Assembly (NCBI GenBank): GCA_020881915.1
Contig: JAJFPB010000002.1
Span: forward strand, 2,418,001-2,482,000
Origin: Paramyrothecium sp. XJ0827
Lineage: Eukaryota; Ascomycota; Sordariomycetes; Hypocreales; Stachybotryaceae
Direction: 5' to 3'
Length of the DNA stretch: 64,000 bases
The first letter of the stretch is position 1. Every line of letters starts with the position of its first letter. This document shows, one piece after another, positions 10,632 to 21,934 of the stretch. The notes beneath the pieces are model-generated. The model was not told the DNA's origin. It did no database searches and saw only the letters and a list, made by a program, of their open reading frames with translations. The position numbers were made by a program, and so were the translations under genes.

Positions 10632-13600
10632 ACGGATGGAACTCAAAATGGAGTCGCGTCTTGTACATTTGACGGCTGATGAGATGAGCACGAAGGTATG
10701 GATTGGATGCATATTTGGGAAATCAGGGACGGTAATGTTGTCTATTTATCATGACGAGGGTACGTTGGGGCGATTAATTGTTCCGAGCGTCCCTGGGTAT
10801 TCATCAACGGTGTAATGTATTTCGGACCAGAATTGTTTTTGATGCAAGGGCTTGCCTGCAGTTTGCACTAGATGCCACGAACTCATCGTGGCTCGCAGAT
10901 ATCAATGTCACTACATGTTTTCACTCGACTCGGTCTGAAATCCAATGATTGATGTGACGGTCAAGACATATGTATACCGGTCAATGGCACCCAGTCCACG
11001 TTGCATGGTGCTAGGACCAGCTGAGCAGCGGGCACAGTTCCGTCCATGCAGCTAGACGTCAAGATGAGGGAGCCCGGGACTTGGCAGCGTTGCATCCGCT
11101 TTCTCGTAGGATCCACATGGCACAAAGGCGGTCGCCTTCTCGATTCTTGTTTGGCTGCCCTCTCCCCGTGCCGATGTGTGGACGAGAGCAGGCTTGTTTA
11201 CTTGTTTGGTGCCTTCCATTCGACGATGGGTGCTGCGGGCAGCCGCTCAGGCTACGAGCGATAATTGGCTCGCCTTCAAATGAAAAGGATGAGTTGAAGC
11301 TAGGCGGGAGGGGGGGATGATGCTCAATCCCAACATAGCAATATCTTCGCCATCCTTGCCTCACGATAATTGACCAGCTGCTAGGCTATGCAGGTATAAC
11401 TGCGCAAACGTAAAATGAAGAAGGGGTAGATGCCTCTGGACTTTCTAACATTAGTTCCCTCCCTTGGCTATCCAACCATAGAGATTCCCTTAATTCCAAA
11501 TCTCTATGGTGTTCCTAAAAACTAGCTGAGCCTCTTATCTCGGGTAGGTGGCTCGAAAACAGACCACAGGAGCTGCTCGCCGGCAGGCTGCTCAACGGCG
11601 GTACCACCCCGGCACAACAACAAACATGGCACGCCGCAGAGATCTTCCTGTCGTTGATTGACCTTTGTTCCTGGATTTTGCAGCTCGTGAAACGTATGTG
11701 GCCAGGGCTCATCGTGCCTCGAGTAACAGTACGACATTTGGAGGAAAGACTCTAGACCAGTTGCCTCCGAACGTGGACTAACGAGTAGCGGTCTGTGGCA
11801 GTGGCACGAACAGACCTTTGCAAGATGTAGGAGCTAGTCTCACGGAACAAGAACTTGATTGGTGCTAGGGCAGAATCCAAAGTAATGAACCAATCTCCTC
11901 GGAAACGCTGGTCAAGGGCCAGAGACATCATGGCTGAACATTACTGCTGCGAGGCCCAGCAAGACAGGGCTAGGCGGTAATTTGCATTAGGATGTGATGG
12001 CCACGATGCGACCTCCAATCTGAGGGTCCAAGCCTCGAAACCCAAATCACATCTCCAAACCGGACTGGTGCCAGATCTGCGATGCTATTCGCAAGCCACA
12101 GACAGTGCTGGCCGGATAAAGACTAGCGGCCGCGACTCAGCTCAACAAGTATGCTGCAGCGCGCGTACGTACAGCAGATCTAAGCTCTGCAAGTGACGGT
12201 ACCTGTCCTTGGAGTCCGAGCAAACCAATTACTAGTAGATGCGAACAAGTATTAGCTGGCGTCTGATGAAAGACTAAAGAACGATGCAGGCGAGAGTGGG
12301 CCGTCAGTTAGACATTTTCCGGCCTTGGAAACAGCGAGATCGGGGCAGGTTTTTTTTTGTTTTGTTTTGCTGAAGAAGTAAGCTTCTGGTGGTACAAAGT
12401 CAATGACCGCAATGTGTCCTTGCATTACCGGAGAAATCGTAGGTCCTTGCATGAGACGGCGTATCTTGCAGAGGAAGATGGTGTTGAGCCGGCCAAGGTC
12501 CAAGGTGGGGAAATGCCACCTTGGAGTCCCGGGGCTAAAGCAGGGGCAATTGGCCAATGGGATGCTGCCAGGGCGCCTTGTGGAGGAATCAAGTTACTCC
12601 TGACCTCATCGAGATACTTTTCCCTCCACACTGGCCATACCTAAACCTGTTTTGTTGCCCAGAGCGGTATTTGCTTTGTTCGTTTCCCAGGACGACTGTG
12701 ACCAAGCGATGACTGTTATGAAAGACAATCCTGAATTTTCCCCCTCGCCGGCCAAACTTTGAAGAGCTGTGAGTAACTAAGGCAATGCGGTGTGAAAGTA
12801 AGAGACAAACACCGCAATGTATCGGCTTCCTTCTCAACTTCGCTTCCTTGTGGCGCTGGCTCCGCTATGTTGTATTCCGCGTGGCAGTGTTTTTTCTTCT
12901 TTTTCTTTTCCTTTCCTTTCCTTTGACGGGGCTGTCAATTTCGATCTTGCCTGATCAAATCAAACGGCAGGTACTTAACGATAGTAATCAATATCTCATG
13001 AACGGCGCTTGGTCATGGTGATGGCCTGAGCGGCCTGGATCGCTCAAGAAATTCGGCACCAGCCCCCGGCCCCCAGATGGTGCGTGGCGCGAGCTCTCGA
13101 TAGCAAGGACACCCACCGATGGCGCGGCCCTGGCTTGGCGGCCTGTTCTAGCCTTAACGTCAATGGTGGGGAAATTGCCGATCTGGGTTACCTCTCTGCT
13201 GGCGTAGCATCGATTTCAGCTGGTCTGGGAGCAACATGAGGTATAGTTTTCTCTGGCCATGTCGAACCTTGCGCTAGAATAGCGAGTGTCTTTGTTGAAT
13301 CAGGCAGTTTCTTGGTTCCGTTTCCCAGCCTCGGATACCTCGCGTTGGACGGTTCAGGCAATATCCCAGAAGTCTACAGAGTACCTCGCCGTCATTCGGA
13401 GCGGCCTAGATCTCCATACCAAGCCTGTCCGCAATTTTGTTTGAAGGCCCCAGCGGGCGAATTAAGCCTGATGTGTCGAGTATAACGTGCTGCCTTTGCT
13501 CAGTTTTGCTGGAGCCCCGGTTCATCGCCCACATGGGATTTCTCGTCCTGACCTCATACCTCGTTGGCAATGTTCTTGGCTCGGCTGGTGTGTGCCGCCC

Positions 13601-14982
13601 AGCATCGTCGATTACCTACGCAGAGCCTGCCTAGACAACGGGGTTGGTGCCGGTTACCAGCACCAGTGATTCGGTGCCACATTATGAGGTCAACCATGTG
13701 CCCGCGGGCAGCCACATCGGGTGGGCCCTGCAGGGTTATGGCTGGGGTGCCTGTTTGGTCTCGCCCCCGAGCGGCCGTAGATTCAGATCCCGGGAGATGC
13801 TACGTCAGGAAATCGATGCCCAGGGTAATTCCTATTGTAGCGCTGCTCCATGTTTGCTTGGGTGCCAGGTGGTGGTGGTGCCTGACTTGGCTCGGCTCCT
13901 GTTTGTGAACTAATTTCGTTTGACTTCAATTGAATCAAATTGACCTGGAAAGAGTCCCATCCAAGGAGGGAATGCATTGGCACCGAAGAACGGAACAAGA
14001 AGCTTCTCTCCGGCTTTGGCTCTGGCCTTTTACTCATGCACCGACACCCAAACTCAAAAAGTGCTGGCAGCTGTCGGACTATGCCGTCCTTGGCACTCAC
14101 AGCTGTTGAGGTCGGGATGAGCTGGTCAAGGTCAAGGTCAAGGTACCTACCTTAGCTGGCTCGACTGGCAACGGCAGTCGGACATGGCCTGCACGCTGTT
14201 CGATCAGACCCGCTGGGCCAAGCCAAGTATCGCTGGTTCCCGGCTTTAAGGATCCGCATTGCCTGGCTGCACCATGATCATGATGTATGTGCAGGTACCT
14301 GAAGTGAGGTCACGAATCTTGGGTCCTCCGCCTTGCCTTCTCCATTCACATCCCACATCAGCCTGCCCTGCCTTCCTTCCCAGAACAAAGTTCATATAAT
14401 AATTCCTCTCGTTTCCCAGAAATCTTTTCCTCTTTCTTCCCACACACAACCCAAGAAGCTCTCTGCATCCAGTGTCTCACACGTCTCGTCACGCCGCACA
14501 CCGCACGTCGCCAGGCAATCAATATCTGTGAGTACCTTACCTGCTTGCGTTTGTTTCTTCGATTCGTTCAACCAAAACCAATTGCCTTCCATCAATTGCT
14601 ACCCCAGGCTTGGCTCGGTTCCTGTCAAATCCCTGAGTAGGCTGCGGCATCTTCGCACCTCCCCGAGCGACAGCCAGGCCAGCTGCTATCCCCACCCACT
14701 TACACCCCCGTCACCTCCTTCCTCCTCCTTCTCTTCGTCCTACATGGCATTCTGTGTTGCCTAGTGCAGATTGCTCCGGGTGTCACAAGTCACGAGATCT
14801 GCAACTGTCCCTTTATTTACTCTTGTTGTGCCCATCCCGTGTCCACGACCCTCTATTGCCTTCCCTCCTCATCTCTGTCCCATCCACGACGTTTGCAACA
14901 CGCCACTTTTGCGAGCTGAGAGCCCGATACTAAGACAGCCCACAGATTCAGAGTTAGCTCAAACCAGCAACCATAAGTCAAT
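10632..14982. other. 4.3-kb intergenic region, no gene seen
   Basis: Lies between RNR1 and the CFEM gene. Open frames are short and overlap on several frames, without domains. A run of three GGTCAA hexamers sits at 14124-14141. The last ~600 bases are CT-rich and probably form the CFEM gene leader. A GTGAGT at 14528 could be the donor of a leader intron, but I could not fix its acceptor. Confidence 0.55.
14124..14141 (+). repeat. GGTCAA hexamer array
   Basis: Three perfect head-to-tail copies of GGTCAA, followed directly by GGTACC. The same hexamer in the opposite orientation is repeated at 24659-24682. Confidence 0.8.
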
Positions 14983-16144
14983 ATGAAGTCTGCTATCCTC
15001 AGCTTGACCGCCCTTGTTGCCACCGTCGCGGCTCAGGACGTCTCCGGACTTCCTCAATGTGGTGTAAGCAAAATCCAAGTTCCAAGGTCCCCCAACCAAA
15101 TGCTCACATCACCCTAGCAAACATGCGTGAACAACATGCTTGCCAATGAGAAGGCCGAGGAGCTGGGTTGTGCTAACGACGACGTCGCCTGTCTCTGTCT
15201 CAACCCCAACTTCACGTATGGTGTTCGTGACTGCTCACTTGCCATCTGCGACCAGGATGAGGTCCAGCAGATTGTTGAGCGTGCCATTAGCATCTGCTCA
15301 GGTGCTGGTGTTGCCGTAACCACTGCTGAGGGTTCTGCTTCGGCCACTGTAAGTTATTGCCCCAGCATCCCTTACTGAAGAGATTCTCACACGCAAAATA
15401 GAGAACTGCTGAAACTGGCGCCTCTGGAACCGACACCGAGTCTGTTGTTACTGTCACTGTAGGTTTGACTATACATCTATTGTGACGAAAGCTAACTCCG
15501 ACAATTAGGGCACCGTGTCCACCATTTACAGCGTCATCAGCTCTGACGGCTCGGCCATTTCCACCCCGATTGCGACTACCACACTCACCGGTGACGAGGG
15601 CAGTGGCGGCGCTGGCGGCGCTGGCGTCATTGTAACAACCATTACTTCCGACGGCAGTGAGATTGTCTCAACCATCACCTCTGCGGCTGGTGCCGTTGTC
15701 ACCACTATCACTTCTGATGGCAGTGAGATCGTGTCGACCATCACTTCTGCGGCCGGTGCTATTGTTACCACCATCACCTCCGACGGCAGCGAGATCGTGT
15801 CGACCATTACCGGAGGAGCTGGTGGCCTAGTCACCACCATCACTTCTGATGGCAGTGAGATTGTCTCAACCATCACCTCCGCAGCCGGCTCTCTCGCCTC
15901 TTCTGCCGCTTCGCGTGCTTCTGACGTTCTCTCATCCGCTTCTGACGTTGTCTCGAGCATTCTCAGCGACGCTACGGGCACTGGGGGCGAAGCAACTTCG
16001 ACTGAGTCTGACGGCGCTGTAAGTTTCATCATTGTTTCCATCATCATTCAATACTAATGTTGCGTGTGATAGGCTGTTCCTCAGAAGACCGCTGCCCCCC
16101 TTGGCATCATTGCCGCTGCTGGTCTCGCTGCTTTCCTTCTCTAA
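14983..16144 (+). CDS. CFEM-domain GPI-type surface protein
   Basis: Five exons: 14983-15063, 15118-15348, 15402-15458, 15509-16018 and 16073-16144; introns 54, 53, 50 and 54 bases, all in phase 0; product 316 residues. Signal peptide 1-17. The CFEM domain has the full set of eight cysteines (26, 30, 45, 52, 54, 66, 71, 87) and Asp49 at the position of the heme-ligating Asp known from yeast CFEM proteins. Four 22-residue repeats rich in Thr, Ile, Ser and Val follow, then a Ser-rich stretch and a C-terminal hydrophobic tail (PLGIIAAAGLAAFLL) after AVPQKTAA, as expected for a GPI attachment signal. CFEM proteins sit in the wall or plasma membrane; some take up heme iron, others affect host interaction. 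Which role applies is not visible. Convergent with the pirin gene. Confidence 0.93.
15629..15892 (+). repeat. Four tandem 66-base repeats in the CFEM gene
   Basis: Copies at 15629-15694, 15695-15760, 15761-15826 and 15827-15892. Each encodes 22 residues with the core TTITSDGSEIVSTIT. The protein core is identical in all four, while the DNA differs at silent positions, and the third copy ends GGAGG instead of SAAGA. Confidence 0.93.
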
Positions 16145-16751
16145 GCGACGCAGTAATCAGTCTACTTACGTGACTGGCCGAGATGCTATTCCCGCTTCGT
16201 CACCGCCGATGGAGCTAAAGGGATTTTATGCAATTTCATGACTTAATGGAAAGGCTTTTTTTTGGGAGGTTCACAAGGATGAGGAATTTGTTGAGATCAT
16301 CAAGTGGTAAGCACTTGTGAAATTCAGGTGCTTCCAGATACATGACTCTTTGTTACGATATGATACCTGATACTGGCCAGGCTTGGCAGCGGGTTGGCTT
16401 TCTTGCTCTCATTCATGATGATACTAATAGATAATCAATCAACGTTTTTAAAACATCTTCCTCTTGTGTGGTAGATGCACTGGATTTTGTGAATCACGCT
16501 GTACTGCGGGGTCTTGTGCAAATGCCATTTTGGTATTTTATTACCTGGTTGTACTTTTGACCGTCATGATTAGAAGATCATATTATAACAATCTCTAAAT
16601 CGACTGCGGATAGGGAATCAAATATGATGCTAGATTCAATCTTTTAGGAATGGTGTTGTGCCACCTAGTCTATCTTGTGAACGCCGTTGCTATGATACAT
16701 AAAAATCAACCGTCTGGGTCGTGAATTGACTTTGTCGAGCAGAAGAACAAA
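16145..16751. other. Convergent 3' intergenic region
   Basis: About 600 bases between the CFEM and pirin stops. AT-rich with several T-runs (one at 16257-16264), probably holding both 3' ends. No gene seen. Confidence 0.6.
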
Positions 16752-18030
16752 TCAGCCCACCATGGACTTTCCAATCTCGCTCTGCCAATCTTTAGCGCGT
16801 TCAAACCCATTGCTAAACGTCTGGTAGTCAAACAAGGCCTTGTAGACACCCTCCTTGGAGTTCAAGACAAACGGGCCATATTGCACAACCTCCTGGTCCA
16901 GAGGAGTGCCCGAGACAAGTACTGGTAAACATGTTAGTTTTTTTGCATGTCTTACACGTGGGCAAAGCGACTTACCAATTCTAGAGCTTTGTGAGGCATC
17001 TGCGTCGGCTTCCAGGTGAACAACGTCACCTTCCGACTCGAACACAACGTTGTGGTACTGGCTGATCCTGGTGCGTTGGTCATCCTTTCCAAACCAGACG
17101 TCACCCTCCAGGATATAAGCAAAGGAGCTCCAGCCCTGGGGAAGGGGCTGGGTGATTTTGCCACCAGGGCGGATCTCGATGTCGAGAATCCAGACTGGCG
17201 TGTAGGCGAGATCCTTCACGGAGTCGATGCCGTGGCTCTGACCGGAGATGACCTTGACGGTGACGCGGCCGTCATCGACTTCGACGGAAGGAATCTCAGA
17301 AGCACGGAGGTCGCGGTAACGCGGCTCGCAGTCCTTGAGCTTCGCAGGTAGGTCGACCCACAGCTGCAGGCCAACATTGGCGCTGCCGTCTGGGTTCTGA
17401 CGAGGCATTTCAGCGTGGACGATGCCACGGCCGGCCGTCATGAACTGCAGGTCGCCGGCGCTGAGGGTGCCGCGGTTGCCGGCGAAGTCCTCGTGGTCGA
17501 CGCCACCCTGGAGGAGGTAGGTGATGGTTTCCTGGCCACGATGAGGGCTGTTCATAGTTAGTACGTTGTTTCAGAAAATAAGACGTGGAAAGGGGGGCAT
17601 ACTGATCAGGAAAACCGGCGCCGGGCTTGATGGAGAAGTGATCGAGCATCAGGAAAGGCGAGAAGTTGCGGAGCTGGGGAGTGCCAATGGAGCGGCGAAC
17701 GCGGGCGCCTGCTCCCTCTGCCTGTTCAATGGCCAGGACGGCCTTGCGGATGGCGCGTGGGACGGACATTTCGGTTGCGAAAAGGAAGTCTGAGGGTGTT
17801 TGTGCTTCTGGAGCGAGGTTGGAACTTGCCGTCGCCTCGGTGGGGGCGATCTTGGTGGTGTTGTGGTAGTTGAAGAGCGAACCTCTCCCGGTCAGGTTGG
17901 CAATCAAGTCAATAGCAGATGCTGCCGAGTCGCGCAGGAGGGTGCTGTTGTAGGCGTAGTTGTAGACGAAGATGGAGAGCAAGGCAATGAGCAGCGGGGT
18001 GGAGACGATGATGTGCCAATTGGACTTCAT
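16752..18030 (-). CDS. Pirin-family protein with N-terminal membrane anchor
   Basis: Three exons: 18030-17603, 17547-16976 and 16921-16752; introns 55 and 54 bases; product 389 residues. The bicupin pirin fold is clear: EGAGARVRRSIGTPQLRNFSPFLMLDHF, then FPDHPHRGQET, DHEDF and MTAGRGIVHAEMP. Iron ligands by comparison with human pirin are His143, His145, His187 and Glu189, all present. Pirins are nuclear or cytosolic iron proteins with quercetinase or regulatory roles. Here the first ATG adds 87 residues that ordinary pirins lack. They include a hydrophobic segment (~7-27) of signal-anchor type and three N-glycosylation sequons (NST, NLT, NTT). Met88 (ATG at 17769) coincides with the usual pirin start and has a better context (G at -3) than the first ATG (C at -3). 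A soluble form from Met88 is therefore plausible. Confidence 0.9.
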
Positions 18031-18510
18031 GGGAACAATCGTGGCGTGGGGTGAGGGGCCGTTATATAGACGAAAGCTGGTGCAGCTAACGGAGGAGACG
18101 AGGCAGTAGTAGAGGGTTGGCGCATGGTGAATAGAAGTTCACGGAATCCAAGGAATTTTAATCCTTTTGTGTCGGCTCTCGTGTAATTATTCCATAAGGT
18201 GGAGCAAGCGATGACCGAGCAGGCTGATGGAGGACTGCTGCCCGGCAAAAGGCTGTGGTAGGTAAGGATCTGTAATAGGTGACAAAGACGGAGTCTGAGG
18301 GTCGCTGTGGTGGCGTCGGGCGAGGCGATTGGAGGGGGCCGACGGAGGGGTGGCATAAGGTGAAACTCCATATTTCTAATTCTATCGTAATCAATGGGCG
18401 AGGTGTGCTGCCACGACGAGTTTAGCGCCACTGCCTGTTCCGGCAGGCCTGGCTCGGGACACGTGCTATATACTGCGTTAAGACCGCTCGAACGCAACGT
18501 CCTGACGCAA
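18031..18510. other. Pirin upstream region
   Basis: About 480 bases between the pirin ATG (minus strand) and the first tRNA gene. It presumably holds the pirin promoter and leader. No other gene seen. Confidence 0.55.
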
Positions 18511-18582
18511 GCTTGCATGGTCTAACGGTTATGACTCCAGATTTTGATTCTGGCAGCGGCGGTTCGATTCCGCCTGCGAGCT
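18511..18582 (+). tRNA. tRNA-Gln (anticodon TTG)
   Basis: Folds into a full cloverleaf. The acceptor stem pairs GCTTGCA with TGCGAGC (one T-G pair). The anticodon stem pairs CCAGA with TCTGG around the loop TTTTGAT, giving anticodon TTG (reads CAA). The T-arm GGCGG/CCGCC encloses TTCGATT. A-box TGGTCTAACGG and B-box GGTTCGATTCC are intact. There is no intron and CCA is not encoded. A TTTT run at 18589-18592 can end Pol III transcription. Confidence 0.93.
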
Positions 18583-19636
18583 TCTACGTTTTGAGTCCGG
18601 TGTCCGGCCTCCCTTTTTGCTGCCCTGATTGTTTGATTGGTGCCTTTTTAAAAACTACTTCCAATTCTTCGGCCACGGGCGTGGTCATTCATGTTTCGTG
18701 GAATCTCGTCTTCGGGCTCCCACGGCGTTACGAATCGGAGGTTCGCAGCATTCCCTCCGTACCCTCCTCCTTTTTTTCTTCTTTCCCTTCCAATGCCGTC
18801 ATCCACCAGAGGCACACTGGGTACTGAATCTTCTTCCTCTACAAGTCACAAAACTGTAGCGGAATCTGTGTGTGATTTCAACCTAGCTGCTGTGTTTTCC
18901 ATGATTTCATCTACCGGCGTTGTTCCGATTGGTAGATGCTTGACTGAATAGGCAATCCGCATGGTTGACAGTCAAGAGTGCGCACTCCCAATCCTGTGAC
19001 GGTATGTGCTAATGCACATGTTCATTGCTCTGAAACAAGGGCAGGGCTCTGGTTGGAACTAATGATCTGATACCTGGAAAGAGCACAAGCAGGGAAAATG
19101 TTTGAAACTGGTGATCTATCCGTCGTAACATGAGAGTGTAAGCTTGATACAAGGGTGCCCAAGCATCCGGGTTATTTATTCCCAAGCAATTTAGAGCCAA
19201 TTGACTACAGAGAAATGTGCTGGAGGTTGAACGGGCCAACTGTTTGTTCTTCACTGGTCCAAACGATACACATGGCCGTTCGAGCCCACAGAGAAAGACA
19301 CGACAAGAACAGCCTCTGGCGTCTTGCAGCATCTACGGGGCACATAAGACGCTGCCATGCCACTCCCCGTGCAGCCTGACTAAAGGAACTCAGCAGAGAA
19401 AGAGGGAGAGAGACGAAGAGAAAATAGCAGAATGATAAGAGCGAAGAAGAAAAAGTGAAGAGGCAACAATAAGACAGGAGCTCGCGGACCCGGGCAACGC
19501 TGGTCCGCTCGCCTCCATTTTGCACAACACACGGGCAGTGCAGCTCCCACAACTCCCTCGAATATTCTTAGCCTCCGGTAGAGGTCGGCAGAGGCATCGA
19601 GTAGTCGCAGCCCACGTTGTCTCGTAAATAACACTG
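18583..19636. other. Spacer between the two tRNA-Gln genes
   Basis: About 1.05 kb. After the Pol III T-run no protein gene or further tRNA was recognised. The flanks of the two tRNA genes are not obviously alike, so any duplication did not leave visible flanking homology. Confidence 0.6.
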
Positions 19637-19708
19637 GCTTGCATGGTCTAACGGTTATGACTCCAGATTCTGATTCTGGCAGCGGCGGTTCGACTCCGCC
19701 TGCGAGCT
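19637..19708 (+). tRNA. tRNA-Gln (anticodon CTG)
   Basis: Same cloverleaf as the tRNA at 18511-18582, differing at only two bases. The wobble base makes the anticodon CTG (reads CAG), and one base in the T-loop is C instead of T. The B-box is GGTTCGACTCC. No intron. A run of six T at 19716-19721 serves as the Pol III terminator. Confidence 0.93.
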
Positions 19709-20571
19709 ACCTTGATTTTTTGCCCTCGTGGGTCTCCATTTTCCCTTGAGTTGGCATGGAGAGGAGGGCGTGTCGGAAGTCCCATTCTGGGGATAACAAT
19801 TTATGAACGCACTGTGTCTGCGCAAAGAAATACCGGGGCTTTATTTGGGGGGTTAGCTATTTCGGTTGAGCATCCACGCATTAGGCAAGTTACGGCAAAG
19901 CGTGTGCCAAAAACGCGACTGCTCAAGGTTTTACTTCACATGCCTTTCGTTTCGCTGCGCGTGTCGGAGACCTCGGTGTCAAAGCAATTAAGTGCACTTG
20001 TCAGTGTCCACTGTCCAGCATCAGGCGCGCACTTACTCGAAAATCGTCTGCCTCATCAGTCATGCATGAAGCCGAGCTCTTTTAATGGTGTGGATTTCTT
20101 AAAGATAAGCAAAAATCTATATTCAGTTCGGTAGCACTGCCAGTACCCTCAACGGCCTGTCGCAATTGTTCTGGGCTTTCACCCCAGCAAGAAATAAGAA
20201 GCGGTTCCACAGACAACCCCAACACACCCACTGCTCTGCATCAAAGAACCACATTTCAAGTGCTTTGACGTCACATGTCAAAGCTAAACAGAAGTTGCCG
20301 CAAACCCTCCGTTACCACGAAATGCAATGAGTTCAATTTTGGCCATGCCCCTCAAGGCTCGAATATGGTGACACGAATCGAAAGCGCTGGGTGACGTAGC
20401 CAGGACCAACTTGGTGGCGTTGCCTCTCAAGGTGATGAGCAATCCGCATGGTCGATCATGACGCCGCGTCGACAGTATTAAGAAAAAAGAGTAGGATATG
20501 GGTATATGAATTTGTCGTGAGAAGTTTGCCATCGGCTAGCCGCGGCTGTCAAGGCGCAATGGGAACCACAG
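19709..20571. other. Intergenic region tRNA-Gln to CAP20
   Basis: About 860 bases holding the Pol III terminator and the 3' side of CAP20 (minus strand). A CRE-like TGACGTCA lies at about 20268-20275. No further gene seen. Confidence 0.6.
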
Positions 20572-21226
20572 TTACTGGTTGACCTTCTCGTTGACCACTT
20601 GCGAGCCCTGCTTCTTCTTGGCGGCCAGGAAGCTGCTGAGCCAGCTGAGAGTCTCGTTGCTGACGACTAGAACGGTGGTAACGGCAGCGCGACCTTGGTT
20701 GACGAGGCTTTTCTGCTCGTTTTTCTTGTACTCGTTGTTGTAGACTTGGAGGACATGGTCCTTGCTCTCGAGGCTCTTGTGGTATGGCAGCAAGATCAGG
20801 CTCTTGGTGTCCTTGTAGAGATCGGCTGTGGGCTTCTTGACGACGGGGAACTGCTCGTCGATCTTGTCGAGCGTCTGGGCTCCAAGCGAGTCGGCCTTGT
20901 TGACGTAGGCAGACACATACTCGTATGGCTTGGCGAACCACGGGAGAATGGGAGCGGCGAGGTTCTTGTAGGCAGAGTCACCGAGCTGGATGGACTTCTG
21001 GCCGTACTCGTTGGCCTTGAACTTGTCGATGCTGTCGCTGACGAGGGGGTAGCTCAACAGGTGCTGCCGAAAGGTGTTAGTGGGTGACATTGTGCTGCTG
21101 CTGCTGGACACGGCACCAAGTTCCAAAGCTTGAGAGCAGCGCCCCGTGGGTTGCGGAACATACCTGAAGGAAGGCAGAGCTGGGGGTAGCGTTGGGAACA
21201 TCGCCGTTAACTTGAGGATGGGTCAT
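20572..21226 (-). CDS. CAP20: CAP20/perilipin-like lipid-droplet protein
   Basis: Two exons, 21226-21164 and 21063-20572, with a 100-base intron (GTATGT/CAG, phase 0); product 184 residues, the usual size for the family. The joined start reads AFLQHLLSYPLVSDSI, followed by YGQKSIQLGDSAY, PYEYVSAYV.KADSLG, DEQFPVVKKPT and KDHVLQVY, all hallmarks of Colletotrichum CAP20 and insect-pathogen perilipin Mpl1. These proteins coat lipid droplets. They influence lipid content and turgor in appressoria and are often induced on host contact. The upstream region carries a GGAT microsatellite, a 13-base C run and repeats of the TACCTTACC type. The splice join is strongly supported by family match. A role in infection cannot be concluded for this organism. 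Confidence 0.92.
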
Positions 21227-21602
21227 CGTGACTGTCTGTTTTGGTAGAGGCGAGGTGGGTGTATGTATGGTATGTCACTAGTGAGGACAAGAACGTAGCG
21301 CTACTTCAGGTGAGAGAGAGGATCGACAGTGGTAGACGCGACTTTCACAAAGGTGGGAGTTTTGAGGAGAAGAAAGAAGAGAAGGGAAGGAGGAGCTTTT
21401 GGGTTGGGACACGCAAGAGCTAAAAAGGGCCCGGATCAAGGCACACACGCCATTCACAGGCAAAAGGTAAGGTGAGGTGAGGTAAGGATACTGTAAGGTA
21501 GTGGAGGGATGGAGCGAGCTATGGTGAGGGAGGGGTGGCCGAACTGGCGTCAAGCCAACAGAGAACCCAGCACATGGATGAGGTACTTTGCTTTGGGACG
21601 CG

Positions 21603-21615
21603 CCCCCCCCCCCCC
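21603..21615 (+). repeat. C13 homopolymer
   Basis: Thirteen consecutive C in a pyrimidine-rich tract about 380 bases upstream of the CAP20 start. Confidence 0.85.
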
Positions 21616-21896
21616 TCCCCTCCCTTCCTCTCGCTCTCCCTCTCAAGGTTCCAAAAACATACGTCTTGATTGCATGAATCGGAGGCATTGCCGAGCGGCA
21701 GAAGGGGACCAACGCGCATTGGCGATGGCGGAATCCATGTCTCCCCTGTGTTTTTTCCCTGGTCAGGGTTTTGCGTTGTGCAAAAAAAGCATGTGCTTCT
21801 CGTCAGATCTTGTTCCTGGGAGCAGCAGAAAGTGGAGATACAGCGACGTAACGCAAGCAGAAAGCATGTGAGAAACGCTGCTCTGACTGGATGCTT

Positions 21897-21934
21897 GGAT
21901 GGATGGATGGATGGATGGATGGATGATGGATGGA
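21897..21934 (+). repeat. GGAT microsatellite
   Basis: Seven perfect GGAT units (21897-21924), followed by an imperfect continuation, in the CAP20 upstream region. Confidence 0.9.
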
